From Lathyrus oleraceus (taxonomy: Eukaryota > Streptophyta > Magnoliopsida > Fabales > Fabaceae): DNA of 64,000 nucleotides. The notes beneath the pieces were generated by a model. It was not told where the DNA came from, did not search any database, and was given only the letters and a program-made list of their open reading frames with translations. Shown piece after piece: positions 12,601-24,541 of this stretch (position 1 is the first letter of the stretch; each line of letters opens with the position of its first letter). The stretch is taken from the NCBI RefSeq assembly GCF_024323335.1, contig NC_066582.1:90268944-90332943 (forward strand), in the 5' to 3' direction. The translations under genes were made by a program, and so were the position numbers.

Positions 12601-13008
12601 AATTGTGAATCTTCCTAGGCCAAGATGCCTCTCCAATCATGAAATAGATAAGCTCTTATACTTCCAACCAAACATTTCCTGTTGCAAGTAGCCATGAAAC
12701 CCTAATTTCCTGATTAAATCCAAATGAACACTCTGATAGCTCTGAATCCTTCACTAATGAATTGAGGACCACAATAAGATACCTGGAGCCCCCTGAGACC
12801 CTTGAGACTTGTATACTTAGAGAATGAAGTCCAATTCTCAATCTTGCTTTGTGTGGGCTCCTTCTATTAAGGAGTGATCAATCAAAACCTGATTTCCAAG
12901 TCACTAATGCAGTATGCAATGAGTATGACCTAGTATGATGCCAATGAAGTGTGAAACTTAATCCCATGCTTCCAAGAAAAATGGTAGGGTAAATTTTGGG
13001 GTATTACA

Positions 13009-13100
13009 AATAGCTTGATGATCATGAATTTCCCGCTACAATACCAAAAACGGAAGACTTTGCATTTAAGTATTGGTGATCATTCTGAGTCAGAGAACGC
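13009..13100 (-). mobile_element. Element F LTR fragment, left piece
   Basis: 92 bp between the D LTR and the A LTR. It ends in AACGC, the target duplication of A, and continues at 59030 once A is removed. It belongs to the LTR that ends at 59425. Confidence 0.55.
13096..13100. repeat. Target-site duplication AACGC, left copy (element A)
   Basis: AACGC immediately precedes the LTR end of A and is repeated at 59025-59029, 46 kb away. Confidence 0.92.
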
Positions 13101-13162
13101 TGTAGCGGGGTATTCGTTACCATTAGAGATATTGACTAAATCCAAGGTAAATCATACAAGTC

Positions 13163-13174
13163 GAGTCGCCACCG
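13163..13174 (-). promoter_or_regulatory. PBS-like motif inside A 3' LTR
   Basis: Sense CGGTGGCGACTC, 63 bp from the LTR end; also present at 30585-30596 in the 5' LTR and at 6142-6153 in the solo LTR. Confidence 0.55.
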
Positions 13175-13272
13175 CACTTCTATTTATCCAAAGGAATGGT
13201 TAGAAAGCGAACAAAAACCTAATAGTTTTAATAAAAACTAGTAAAAGAGAACAGAGATCTGGGTAAGGGGGT

Positions 13273-13303
13273 TGGTTATGTAATGGGAAGGTGTTAGGCA
13301 CCC
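13273..13303 (-). promoter_or_regulatory. Conserved LTR block, A 3' LTR
   Basis: Sense GGTGCCTAACACCTTCCC then CATAACCAAC; A-family version of the block shared by all five LTR families. Confidence 0.55.
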
Positions 13304-16300
13304 AAAACATCCTAGGTACTCCTAGGGAGCCCTTTTCATACTTGTTGCAAAGGTTGTTGTTTTTTGTGAAACTTTGTTTGTGCAAACATGATTGAAGAGA
13401 TGAGAAGAGAATATACAAGTTATTTACATTTTGTGTTTGGATTGATAAACCCATTGCCTACGTACCATCTTATAAAAAGATTAGGATCAAAACCTCGTAG
13501 TTCGGGGTAAAAATCTAAAAAAAAAACAAGTTGGTGAATTGATTGGTCCAAAAGCCTTAAGGTCTTCTGTTATCAAAGGGAGAAAATTCAACCAAACCAC
13601 AAATCCACCATGTGAGGATAGCTTCAAAATGCTAGTGAGGGGTTAACCCTATAATAAGCATGGAAGACTCATTGTCTATCACTAAGGATATAGGTGAGTA
13701 TTACATCTACCACAAAGATAACTCAAACCTAATAGCTAAAGGTTATGGAAAATTTGATTAAGAAGTGGCCATTGGAACCACAAAAAAGAAATTTGAATGG
13801 GTTATATTTACCAATTAGAAGTATGTACAAAATAGTCAAAGTTGATTTAAGGATTCAATTCAAAATAAGTATTGTGAAAAGAAAGTTTGAAAATCAAAAG
13901 CATAAGGTTTAGGTTTCTAATGTTTGAAAGCAAAGGTTAAATGTTTGCACAAAAGGTTTTGGCTTGGGTTAGAGTGGAGAGATGAAGAAGAAAGGCTAAG
14001 TCCTAAGTAAAACAAAAGAGAAGGGATGAAGAATCAAAACCACAATGGAGTTCCTCTCTTGAGATCATATTGATGATCCAAGTAGCTCCCATCCTTTGGA
14101 ATAAGCAACCACAAAGCATAAGCAATCAAACAAGTCTCTTAAAAGATCCTCAATGTATTTTGTATCTTCCACTTGGATGAACATGACAACGGTCCTCCAA
14201 TGAAGCTGAAATGGAAACTCCTAGCACAATAGCACACACATCAAAAGTTCCATGGAGTAAAACAAGAATGGACAAGAGTGAGTTTAGAGATTTGGTTCTT
14301 CTAACCCATCTTCATCATTAAGATCCTTTTACTCCAATTTGCATAAGGAAAGTCCTAGAATCTAAGTCCAATTCTCCATTTCTTTTCATAGGGAAAGTCC
14401 TAGAAACTAATTCCATTTCTTTGCATTTGGTCCAGAACAATCAAAACAAAACACAAGCATAATAATATATAGACAATTATGTGCTCAAGTGAGTAAAAGG
14501 CAAATGACATTAACATAAACATGTGCTCAAGTGAGCAAAGAGAAAAGCAAATGGATAATATGTGCAAGAATAGTAAATTGCATAAAAGTAAAGAGCAAAA
14601 AGTAAATGTTAATTGTCAATAGCTAGTGTTAATAGTTAGTGTGCCATAAGGCAAATTTAGCGCTTTGTTATGCAATCGTAATTGGACTTATGTAGAAGTC
14701 ACAACTATCTGAGGCCGGTCAATAATAATGTAGGCAACAAACATAAGTTAGGAGTCTTGATTAGTGAACCAAGTCCCAAAAACTTGCCATGCCAAAAAGA
14801 AAATGAGAATTGATCTTGTATTGGTTTAAGCCTTTTGCATGATTTAGAAGACAACCTATCCTTAATGCAAAGCCATTCACTTGATCAATTGATAAAGATG
14901 AATTAGATTTGAATCAAAGAAGATTAAATCTCCCTAATCAATGCTAACTTATCAACCTTCAACTCATTGATCAAGAAGAAAAGAAATAGAAGAAGAATGA
15001 GGAGAAGATGGATAAGAGAAATGGAAATGGCAAAATTAAAGTTCATTAAATGAAATACAATGTACCAATCCTTATATGTTGACCAATAACATTGAAAGTC
15101 AAGGTCAAACAATCAAAAACAAAAGTGAGATGAAGATTGGAAGTCAAGAAATGAATAAACTATTTTTGGCATTTTTTAATTTTTAAACTAAACTTGAATT
15201 AAAAATAAATGGAAAGGTCAAACTTCAAAATTACTTCAAATCAACTTTGAAAGGTCCAAGTAATTTATCCTAAGTTCAACAAGGTCAAACAAAGTTTGAC
15301 AAAAAATTTCAGCATTTTTAAAAGTTAGAAACTATTTTTAATCAATTAAAAATGAATAAAAAATAACCTAATTGAACTAAAATCTCAAATAAATCTCAAA
15401 TCAATTCAAACATTGATGAGAATATTTTTCATAGATCCATCATCATTCAAATAGGTTAGGAAAATATTTTTGTATTTTTTGAATATCAAAAACTATTTAA
15501 AATGAATTAAAAATAACCAGAAAAGAGAAAATTCACAAAAAATATCAAATGACAAAATAAAAATAATTAAAAATCAGAAATAGAAACTAGAAATTATTTG
15601 GGAAACAATGCAATTGGTCCCATAATTTTTGGATAAAAAATGAAAGAGATATTGATTATTGAAATAAAATGGATTTTAAGAAAATAAAATGGAATTAAAA
15701 CAGAAAATAGAAATTGGAAAAAGCGAGAGCCCTTGGATCTGAGCTCATTAATTGAGCTGGCAGATCCAAGGATCCAGAGGCGCGCGCTCATGGAACACCA
15801 AAGTCAATGCAATCACATGGGAAAGAAATAAAAGTCATAACAAGCAATGGTCAGGATTCGATCTGGGAATCCCATCACACGGCCAGGATTCAAACTGGAA
15901 ACAGGCGGCCACCGGAGCCACCTTCTTCTTCGGTGAGCCTGCAGATTCCGGCCAATTTTGCAGGTTTTCAAACCTTCATGGGAATGCACGATCCTTATAC
16001 CAAAATGAAGCTGGGGTGATGTACATCACCCCTGTAACCTTGAATCACACTCAAGATTCCTATAAATTGAGAAATCTGTGGTGGAAGATTCAGGTATACA
16101 AAAATACAGATAAAGAAAAAGCAAAATTGAAGCTACCACTAGCTCGCCTCTCAAGTGAGGACTTCAGAAAACATTAGATCCAAGCAAAAAGGTCCATGGA
16201 TGATGAGAATCGAAGAAAATACCAGTTGGAGTGTAAGCTTGAGTTCTGGTAATTTGAGCACGATGCCTTGCTTGCTTTGCTAAAACAGAAGTTCAATGAG

Positions 16301-16473
16301 ATGAATGATGAAGGTTTAGAAGCATGAGATCTAAGAATTCAACCAAATGAAGTTGAATTCTAGATCTGAAAAATTTGAGAGAAATGTAATTGCTTCTTTA
16401 GTGATGGCTATGGAAAGAATTCTGCAGCATTTCAGGTTGAATTAGGCGTGTGAAAAGAATGGAATGAGGTCTC

Positions 16474-16481
16474 TATTTATA
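16474..16481 (-). promoter_or_regulatory. TATA box, A 3' LTR
   Basis: Sense TATAAATA in the context CCTCTATAAATAGAGACC, about 1.5 kb into the LTR. The same box is at 57535-57528 in the 5' LTR. It implies U3 of about 1.5 kb and a long R-U5. Confidence 0.6.
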
Positions 16482-18000
16482 GAGGAAGTGGCAAGAAGAG
16501 ATTGATCAATCCGTGTGCATGGCATGTGGAGCTTCATTGCATGGGCTTGCATGATCATGCACAAGGCCCAAAAACAATGCCAAATGAATTCTGCGCATCA
16601 GCCAAATGGAATTGGACGTGTGACTTGCAAGGCAATTGCTTATGCACCAAGATTTCAAGTGGATTTCTCATTTGTACCTAAACAATCATCTCTTCGAAAG
16701 TACCATTTAGAAAATCCAAACATAGGAATATGGGTAATGGTTGGAAAGGTATTTGTATAAGGAACAAATGTTATGTTGGACAAAAACTCATTTGAAGTGT
16801 GGAAATTTATGAAATTGGAGTTTAAAGTGCAAGGTGCATGATATGTCAAGGCAAGGTTTCTAAAATTGGCCAACTTTCAAGCACTTCTGTTCTGATTATG
16901 CAAGCTTCAAATGGAAAAACCTCCAACATCAAAGTTGTAGATATTTTCAAGACAAAGAAAATGGACTTAAATTTGGCATCATTTGGATTTTTGATGAAAT
17001 AGTTATGGGCACTTGAAGTTGGACTTTTATGACTTTTAATGCATTTGGTCAAAAAGGACCTATAATGTCTTGCATTATCACATGTACTTCCTTTGAGATT
17101 TTGAAATTTTGTTCAAAATAACATTTTAATTAGACATCTTAAGCTTTCCAATTCAATTGATCCCACCTCAAAATCATAAAAAATGAATGAGTTATGTCCT
17201 TGGGAAGTTGACCCAAAATTAGGGTTTCAGTCAAAATGACCTATAATGTATTGGAATGGAAGATGGCCTTCCAAGCTTCAAATCAATTTTTGATGAACAT
17301 GAAAGTTGTTCATATTGTCCTTAAGAACATGTTTTCTTTTGTAACCATCTCCATTTGACCAATACATAAAAAGGTTAGGTCTCAATGCATTTCAAAATAG
17401 TCAAATGAATTGACTGATCAACTTCTCAAGTCCACAACTCATATCTTGATGAATTGATGATTGAGGACACTCAAATAAGTTAAAATATGCATGAAATGAT
17501 GAATTAAAGAACTTCCCTTGATTGTATTTGACCATGGGCTGAGGTTGCTTCATGAGCAAGGTATTGTGATGCACAGATGAATTAGGGTTTCTCTGAAGAA
17601 CAAGACCTCAAACCCTTTGACTTGCTTTGATCAAAATGATGAATTGAGGTACTAGGGAGGCATATTTTATGGATGAGAGCTTTGGGAACCAATGCCATGC
17701 TTGCTATCATCTCCTCTTGACCATGTCTTTGTACCAATGATCTCCTAGAAGTTTTGGACCTTGTGATTGCTCAAGCTACAAAACAAAAGATGTTAGTGAC
17801 ATATTTTTGTGCTTTTGGTTAGTAGATAAAATGAGAAAAGCAATGATATACAAATCAAGCGTGCTTGGTGATCTCACATCACTCACAAGGAATCCCACCC
17901 AAAAGCAAAGGGAACCAAGATGCTTATGATCCTTGAGCCAATGCCAAATGCAATGTTATGATGCCATGAGGGATCTTAGGGACAAAATTGGGGTCTTACA

Positions 18001-18013
18001 GTTGCCCCTATTT
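18001..18013 (-). other. Polypurine tract of element A
   Basis: Sense AAATAGGGGCAAC directly before the 3' LTR. B and C have the closely similar CAGGGGCAGC and TAGGGGCAGC at the same place. Confidence 0.8.
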
Positions 18014-20650
18014 AAGGTCATTCTGGCCGGAGAAGTAAAGGTTAAAATCTTCGTCTCGACGGGGTAGAATGGGCTTAAATAATAACAAAGAGACGAATTT
18101 TGGTCCCTAAGAGACCTCATGATGCAGATGTATGCATGCAAATAGTACAAACTCTGTGGGGATATGTGTCCACAAAGAAGAAAAGAAAACGGAGAAATCG
18201 ATAATCCATAGGAGTAATACACTCACTAGGGAGATAGAGACTATGGGGACTCTAATGGGGATAAGAAAGAAATGCGTGAGCAGGGCACGACTCAAAGCTT
18301 GGGGAACAGAACTCCAAAGGGAGTAAATCCAATGGAAAGACTAGACTCGAGCTGACTCGAAGGTGCCCGTATTGGGGAATATGCCAATACAACAGAAATT
18401 ATCCACAATGGATACTTCGGATAAAAATCCGGACTCAGGTGAGGATAATCCACTAAGGGACCTCACTGGGGAAGCAACGGGATGAGGTATTATCGGTTAC
18501 TGGGTAATAAGCTCAAAGAGACGTATGATTTGAACACCGGTATAAGGGTGAGAGAACAACATGCTCGGGAAGAATGAATATCTAAGACCGATATAAGGGT
18601 GAGAAATATCAATCAACCAAATCATCTGAGGAAGACCTAGAAAGGTATATTTTGACTTAGGAAAATCTGACTCCACAGGGGACAAAAAGTCATAATAGGG
18701 AGCAGAAGGAAGGAACACCAGGGATACCGGTTACTAGGCATATAATAGGTGACCGACCAAAGCGTGAATTGGGGAATATTCCTAGAACACTCATCATCCA
18801 AAAATAGGGCAAAAAGCAAACTCGATTAAGGGATGGACATTCGATTCCAAAACAGGGATATGAATCTTACTCAACTGGGGAAGAACAAAAGCTTCGACCA
18901 AAGAGTGCATGAGATATATTATCTATTACCGTCAGAACGTAGATAATATATTCGCACGAAAGATTATCCACAACCGGTTACTGGGTTAATAAAGGATAAA
19001 TCGATCGACAAAGAGAAAGGCATCGAGATACGGCAACTAGGTATATAATGATGACCAATCAAGGGGAGCAACAAACATTACCGGCAACCGGTATGAAAGA
19101 TGACTTGCTGGGGATAAATTGTCTAATCAGAGCAATTATCCAAAAGAAGGAGGGAATATCAATACCGAATATTGGATAATGATAACCATCATGGAGGGGA
19201 TTACATCTACCGGATACCAGGTAGAAAACCACAGAAAAGTAACCGTCATCAACTTAGGATGAACAAAAAGGTTAACTCTGCAAAGGAGAGAAAATAGGGT
19301 TTACAACTACCGGTATAGGGGTAGTAAACCACAGACTCCGTCGGGGATAATATGAATGATTACCGATTACTGAGCAACTATTCATTTATACCACGGGGAA
19401 GCACAGGAAACAGTCACAAGAGGCCAATTTAGGATCAAACCAAAGAGGCAAACTGAATCAAGACTCATCCTAGTGAGGATATAACTCAATAGGGGATCCC
19501 ATCCCAATACATGTCTTGGGAGGAAGCGAAAACAACCGTCGTCCACGAGGATATAACTCAGTGGGGAATGCGGAAGGAAAGGTAAACACTTTCTGCTTAA
19601 TGGGCTGACTCTACATATTGAGGGATCAGCCGCCGACATCTCCTTGGAAATATATTACCAACTAGCAGAGGATAACAAACAAAAGATATATGGCAAAAAA
19701 ATGCAATATGAATATCCAAATGTTCGAAAATTATATGCACACATGTGTGATGGTTAATGTATGCTGAATGCCGACAAACAGACATTTCTAACACAAACAG
19801 GCTCCACAGGAATACAAACATCCGGTACTACATCTCAATAGAGAAAGCCAAATCACCAGAGAGTATTCAATCTGCCGGGAATCAGAGATACCAGGAAACA
19901 ACAAAATCTCTGCAGGGGATGAATCATCATTCACAGCTGGGGAAAAGAGTTTATCGCACAGGTAGAATCTGCCACATAAGAAACTCTACTGAGGAATCTA
20001 TCCGAGGGATAAAGGGATTCTGGGGATCAACCACCAACTACCGTACCCACCAAGGAGATCACATCTGCTGAGGAGAAAAGGTTGCTACCCCGCTGAAGGG
20101 GAGAGTGGTGAATATCTCAAGAAGCATACCACTTAGGGTTCCGGAGGAAGAAAATACAGTCACACCGGGAATATGAACGAATGTCTTACCCTGTTGGAGA
20201 TCATACCATCCTTGGGAGAGCACTGAGGATCGCCTAAGTATCTTTTGTCATTGTGAATGTTCACTTCGTTTAAAAACAAGTTATGAAAAATTCATTTTTC
20301 CAAAACAATGATATTTTCTCAATTAAAAGCACGCAAAATGTTTGTTGAATAGAAACAAATAAGAGTGCAAATAATTGGATAACAGGATCAAGTTTATTTG
20401 ATGGAATGATAGTATGCAAATGGCAAGACTCCATAGATCTTTACAAGTTTGAAATTGGTGATATATATTGGAAAAGGGCTACATTGAACATAATGACCAT
20501 TTCTCCACCAATTTTGAATTCGATGTATTCAAAGTTTCGGTTGATGAATGAGCAAGAATCTCTGACGGATGACAGATGTAGAACAAAGTCTTGTCAGGAT
20601 GCAGTTACTTGCCAAATCCCTAATTTTTGCCTAGATTGCCCCAGGGTGAG
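18014..20650 (-). repeat. Element A 3' UTR with degenerate dispersed repeats
   Basis: 2.6 kb between integrase and 3' LTR without a coding frame. A short motif recurs many times in variant form, for example ACCGGTTACTGGGT near 18976, CCGGTTACTAGGCAT near 18727, TACCGGCAACCGGTAT near 19080, TACCGGATACCAGGTA near 19213 and TACCGGTATAGGGGTA near 19310. It is often flanked by GGGGA and AATA. The spacing is irregular, so it reads as an old decayed array. Ogre 3' UTRs are known to carry such variable repeats. Confidence 0.65.
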
Positions 20651-20804
20651 GTACTCAACCTAGCGGGATACCTATATTCATTTTTTTTATGTCTCTAACT
20701 TTTTCCTGGATCGCCCTTTCGGGTTTTCAATCCACCGAGACGCTCATTTTTGCCTAAGCCGCCCTTTCGGGTTTTCAACTTAGCGAGCTATTCTGTTTTT
20801 ATTT
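20651..20804 (-). other. Post-integrase hairpin module, element A
   Basis: Directly after the integrase stop (sense), two copies of GAAAACCCGAAAGGGCG (near 20780 and 20730), each followed by a CAGG or TAGG and a GGAAAAAGTTAG or GGCAAAAAT stretch. The CCC-GAAA-GGG core folds as a tight hairpin. The same module follows integrase in B and C. Confidence 0.6.
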
Positions 20805-22325
20805 TTAGGCGAAGTATTTCTTGACTGCATCTGAATTCACAGAACGAGTGAAATCCTCCACATCGATAGTTGTAAGTATCAACGCACCGCCTGAAAAGGC
20901 TCTCTTAACAACATATGGACCTTCATAGTTTGGAGTCCACTTGCCCCTGGAATCGGGCGCGAAAGACAAGACTTTCTTGAGCACAAGGTCGCCTTCTCGG
21001 AACACACGAGGCTTGACCTTCTTATCAAAAGCTTTCTTCATTCTCTGCTGATATAACTGACCATGGCACAGTGCAATCAATCTCTTCTCTTCAATCAAAT
21101 TCAGTTGGTCATAACAACTCTGAACCCATTCAGCATCAGTCAACTTGGCTTCCATCAAGACTCTCATTGACAGGATCTCCACCTCTACAGGGAGTACAAC
21201 CTCCATGCCATAAACAAGAGAGAAAGGGGTTGCCCCTGTTGAAGTGCGGATAGATGTACGATATCCATGCAAAGCAAATAGCAGTATCTCATGCCAATCC
21301 TTATACGTGACAACCATCTTCTGGATAATCTTCTTGATGTTCTTATTAGCAGCTTCAACAACCCCATTCATCTTGGGTCTGTAAGGAGAAGAATTATGAT
21401 GTGATATCTTGAACTCACCACACAACTCTTTCATCATTTTGTTGTTCAAGTTAGATCCATTATCAGTAATGATCTTGTCTGGCACACCATAGCGACATAT
21501 GAGCTGATTCTTGATAAACTTCACGACCACCTGCCTGGTCACATTTGCATACGATGCCGCTTCAACCCATTTGGTGAAGTAATCAATCGCTACGAGAATA
21601 AATATGTGCCCATTAGATGCTTTTGGCTCTATCATGCCAATCATGTCAATTCCCCACATAGAGAAAGGCCATGGTGATGAAATCACATTCAAAAGTGTCG
21701 GAGGAATATGAACCTTATCCGCATAAATCTGACACTTATGGCATTTCTTCACGTATTTGCAGCAGTCAGACTCCATTGTCAGCCAATAGTAGCCTGCTCT
21801 CAACATCTTTCTAGCCATGGCATGTCCATTGGAATGAGTACCAAATGAACCCTCATGGACCTCAGTCATTAACAGGTCTGCTTCGTGTCTATCCACGCAT
21901 CTTGGCAGAACCATGTCAAAATTTCTCTTATAAAGTACGTCGCCATTTAGGTAGAAACTTCCTGATAATCTCCTCAAAGTCTTCCTATCTTTCACAGATG
22001 CCCCAAGCGGATAAACCTGGTTCTGAAGGAAGCACTTGATATCATAATACCATGGCTTATCATCTTTCACCTCTTCTACCGCAAACACATGAGCTGGTCT
22101 GTCCAAGCCCATTACAATGATATTGGGGACTTCATTCCAAAGTTTTACCACAATCATCGAAGCTATCGTAGCAAGAGCATCTGCCATCCGATTCTCATCT
22201 CGAGGAATATGATGGAAGTCAACCTCAGTAAAGAACGTTGAAATCCTCCTCGCATAATCTCTATATGGAATGAGACCAGGTTGATTCGTTTCCCACTCAC
22301 CCTTAATCTGATTAACAACGAGGGC
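20805..22325 (-). pseudogene. int: Element A integrase, with C-terminal part of second RNase H
   Basis: The frame after a one-base deletion at 22326/22325 begins with the end of the archaeal-type RNase H (GDS to MADALA, 22187). It then runs through integrase to the stop at 20805. Counting from MADAL, the zinc-binding residues are H111, H117, C149 and C152. The catalytic triad is D181 (GIDMIG), D242 (TDNGS) and E278 (VVEAAN), with 35 residues between the last two, the standard D,D(35)E. The C-terminus holds the GKWTPNYEGPYVV chromodomain-less tail and ends VKKYFA. The integrase domain itself is uninterrupted over 460 codons. It would insert the cDNA into host DNA. Confidence 0.88.
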
Positions 22326-23336
22326 GAATCACCATATACATCAAGATGCTTGATCCTTAGATCAATACATTCCTCTACACCCATAATACATGCCTCATAC
22401 TCAGCCATATTATTCGTCCATTTGAAAGTTAACCTTGTCGTAAAAGGAATATGTGTGCCCTGAGGAGCAATAATCATTGCCCCAATACCATTTCCATACT
22501 GATTTACAGTGCCATCAAATACCATACTCCATCTGGAACCAGACTCTGGCCCTTCATCGAGTGTAGGCTCATCGGAATCTTTCACTTTCAAATACAAAAT
22601 TTCCTCATCCGGGAAGTCATACTGAACTGACTGATAATCTTCAATAGGCTGATGTGCCAAATGGTTAGCCAAGATACTACCTTTAATAGCCTTCTGAGCT
22701 CGATACTCAATATCATACTCAGATAACAACATCTGCCAACGGGCAATTCTCCCTGTTAACGCAAGCTTCTCGAAGATGTACTTGATTGGATCCATTCTGG
22801 ATATCAACCAAGTCGTATGATTTATCATATACTGGTGTAAGCGCTTAGCAGCCCAAGCCAAAGCACAACATGTCTTCTCAAGCATTGAGTATCGAGACTC
22901 ACAATCAGTGAACTTCTTGCTCAGGTAGTAGATGGCATACTCTTTCTTCCCTGATTTGTCTTGCTGACCAAGGACACAACCCATTGAGTCTTCAAGAACA
23001 GTCAGATACATGATCAAAGGTCTTCCCTCTACAGGTGGAGACAGAATCGGAGGTTCGGACAGATACTCTTTAATACTGTCGAAAGCTTTCTGGCAATCCT
23101 CGGTCCAATCATGAGACTGATCTTTCTGGAGGAGCTTGAATATCGGCGCACATGTGGCAGTCATGTGGGATATGAATCTGGAAATATAATTCAAGCGGCC
23201 AAGAAAACCTCGGACTTGTTTCTCAGTTTTTGGCGCAGGCATCTCTTGTATTGCTTTGACCTTTACAGGATCAACCTCAATACCTCTTTCACTAACAATG
23301 AAGCCCAATAACTTGCCAGAACGGACTCCAAATGTA
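22326..23336 (-). pseudogene. Element A RT thumb, RNase H and archaeal-type RNase H
   Basis: This frame runs between two one-base deletions (23337/23336 and 22326/22325). In order it carries the end of RT (GFLGRLNYISRFI), a degenerate classical RNase H (MYLTVLEDSMGCVLGQ to YLSKKFT) and a second RNase H. The second has the metal-binding residues visible: D in VFDGT, E in AEYEACIMG, D in YGDS. Two RNase H domains in a row, the second archaeal-like, are typical of the Tat lineage. The fourth Asp (PRDEN) lies after the frameshift. Confidence 0.85.
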
Positions 23337-24262
23337 ACTTGTTGGGATTCAGACAAAGCTTGTACTTCCTCAAACGCTGAAAAAGCTTCAACAAGTGCTC
23401 TACATGTTCATCTTCCGTTCTTGACTTAGCAATCATATCGTCAACATATACCTCGATCTCTTTGTGCATCATATCATGAAACAAGGTGGTCATAGCTCGT
23501 TGATACATGGCTCCGGCGTTCTTCAAACCGAAGGGCATCACTCGATAACAGAATGTTCCCTAAGGTGTGATGAATGTTGTCTTCTCCATATCCTCGGGTG
23601 CCATCTTGATCTAGTTATATTCGGAAAATCCATCCATAAATGAGAAGACATTGAATTTATCTGTATTGTCTACCAACATATCAATGTGTGGTAGAGGGAA
23701 ATCATCTTTTGGACTGGCTTTATTCAAGTCTCTATAGTCCACACACATCCAGACTTTTCCGTCTTTCTTAGGCAAGGGCACAATATTGGCCACCCATTGA
23801 GGATATGTAGAAGTCACCAAAAACCCTGCATCAATTTGCTTCTTAACTTCTTCTTTGGTTTTTACTGCCATATCAGGATGAGTTCTTCTGAGCTTCTGCT
23901 TCACAGGCACACACTCAGGCTTCAAAGGTAGGAAATGTTGCACAATATCTATATCTAGACCTGGCATGTCTTCATATGACCATGCAAAGACATCAACATA
24001 TTCTCGTAGCAATTCAATCAACCCCTTCTTAACAGATCCTTCGAGGAGTGCCCCAATCTTCACTTCACGAACACAATCCTCAGACCCCAAGTTGACTGTT
24101 TCCAGATTCTCGAGATGCGGCTGAATGATCTTCTCTTCATGCTTAAGTAGACGGGTAATCTCGTCGGGAATCTCTTCAACATCATCTTCTTCCGCCTCAA
24201 ATACAGGGAATTCAAAATTGGGAGATGGTGTTGGATCATTATGTTCAATGGGTTTGATCAAC
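23337..24262 (-). pseudogene. rt: Element A reverse transcriptase (exon 2 start to palm/fingers)
   Basis: Begins at the predicted exon 2 (24262). It contains a conserved acidic N-terminal linker, then VKQKLRRTHP, CVDYRDLNKASPKDDFPLPH and the active-site motif YVDDMIAKS. It carries two in-frame stops: 23613-23611, where element C has Gln in GYNQIK, and 23562-23560, where C has Trp in TPWGTF. A one-base deletion at 23337/23336 changes frame. Without the intron, protease and RT would be separated by a stop. Confidence 0.88.
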
Positions 24263-24541
24263 CTGCATAATGATTTTGGATATGAAAAGCTTTTAGAAAT
24301 CAAACAAGGCAAATCATTATGCAGATGAAAAGATTGATTTTATTCTTTTCTTTATTTTATTTTTTTTAGGTTTTATGTGATCACCAATTTCATGCAAAAA
24401 GCGAAAAGGGAAAATGATTGGAAAAACAAACATTTAACATGAATTTATTGAATGAAAATATCATTGTATTTATGTTGCCAACAATGTCATCACTCCTCCT
24501 TTTTGCATGGGAGAAAGGTTTTTAAACAAAGTGATCATTAC
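24263..24541 (-). other. Ogre intron between protease and RT, element A
   Basis: Sense donor AAC|GTAATG (24541) and acceptor TTATGCAG|GTTG (24263), 279 bp, T-rich before the acceptor. Joining the exons puts two bases of the last protease codon with one base of exon 2, so protease and RT fall in one frame and the protease stop (TAA 24540-24538) is removed. Element C shows the same arrangement with the same phase. A spliced intron here is a known Ogre trait. Confidence 0.8.

Larger units (their letters stand above)
1..13008 (-). mobile_element. Element D: Tat/Ogre LTR retrotransposon, 5' half (truncated by window start)
   Basis: Read on the minus strand the order is 5' LTR (13008 to 8153), PBS (8150-8133), leader, ORF1 (7231 to 669, split by a solo LTR) and the start of gag (271 to 1). 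The rest of gag, pol and the 3' LTR lie left of the window. ORF1 between PBS and gag is the hallmark of Ogre. The base after the LTR begins AATAG (13009-13013), the expected right target-site duplication; its partner is outside. D is decayed (stops, frameshifts, an inserted LTR) and so is an old copy. Confidence 0.88.
8153..13008 (-). mobile_element. Element D 5' LTR
   Basis: In sense it begins TGTAATACCCCAAAATTTAC (from 13008) and ends GTTGCGACA (8161-8153) next to the PBS. It is 4.86 kb. The first part in sense is AT-rich. The last kilobase carries three copies of the hairpin module (8467-8520, 8563-8620, 8771-8826), the conserved block at 8310-8339 and a PBS-like motif at 8200-8212. The first 22 bases are identical to those of element C's LTR, although most of the rest is not alike. 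Confidence 0.88.
13101..18000 (-). mobile_element. Element A 3' LTR
   Basis: 4900 bp. In sense it begins TGTAAGACCCCAATTTTGTC (18000) and ends ATACCCCGCTACA (13101). It is collinear with the split 5' LTR and the solo LTR at 1509-6215. It contains a good TATA box (16481-16474), the conserved block near 13273-13303 and a PBS-like motif at 13163-13174. Small frames inside are not supported as genes. Confidence 0.94.

Noticed and set aside
13009..13100. Host gene fragment between D and A
   Set aside because: It joins across A to the LTR fragment at 59030-59425, so it is better read as part of element F.
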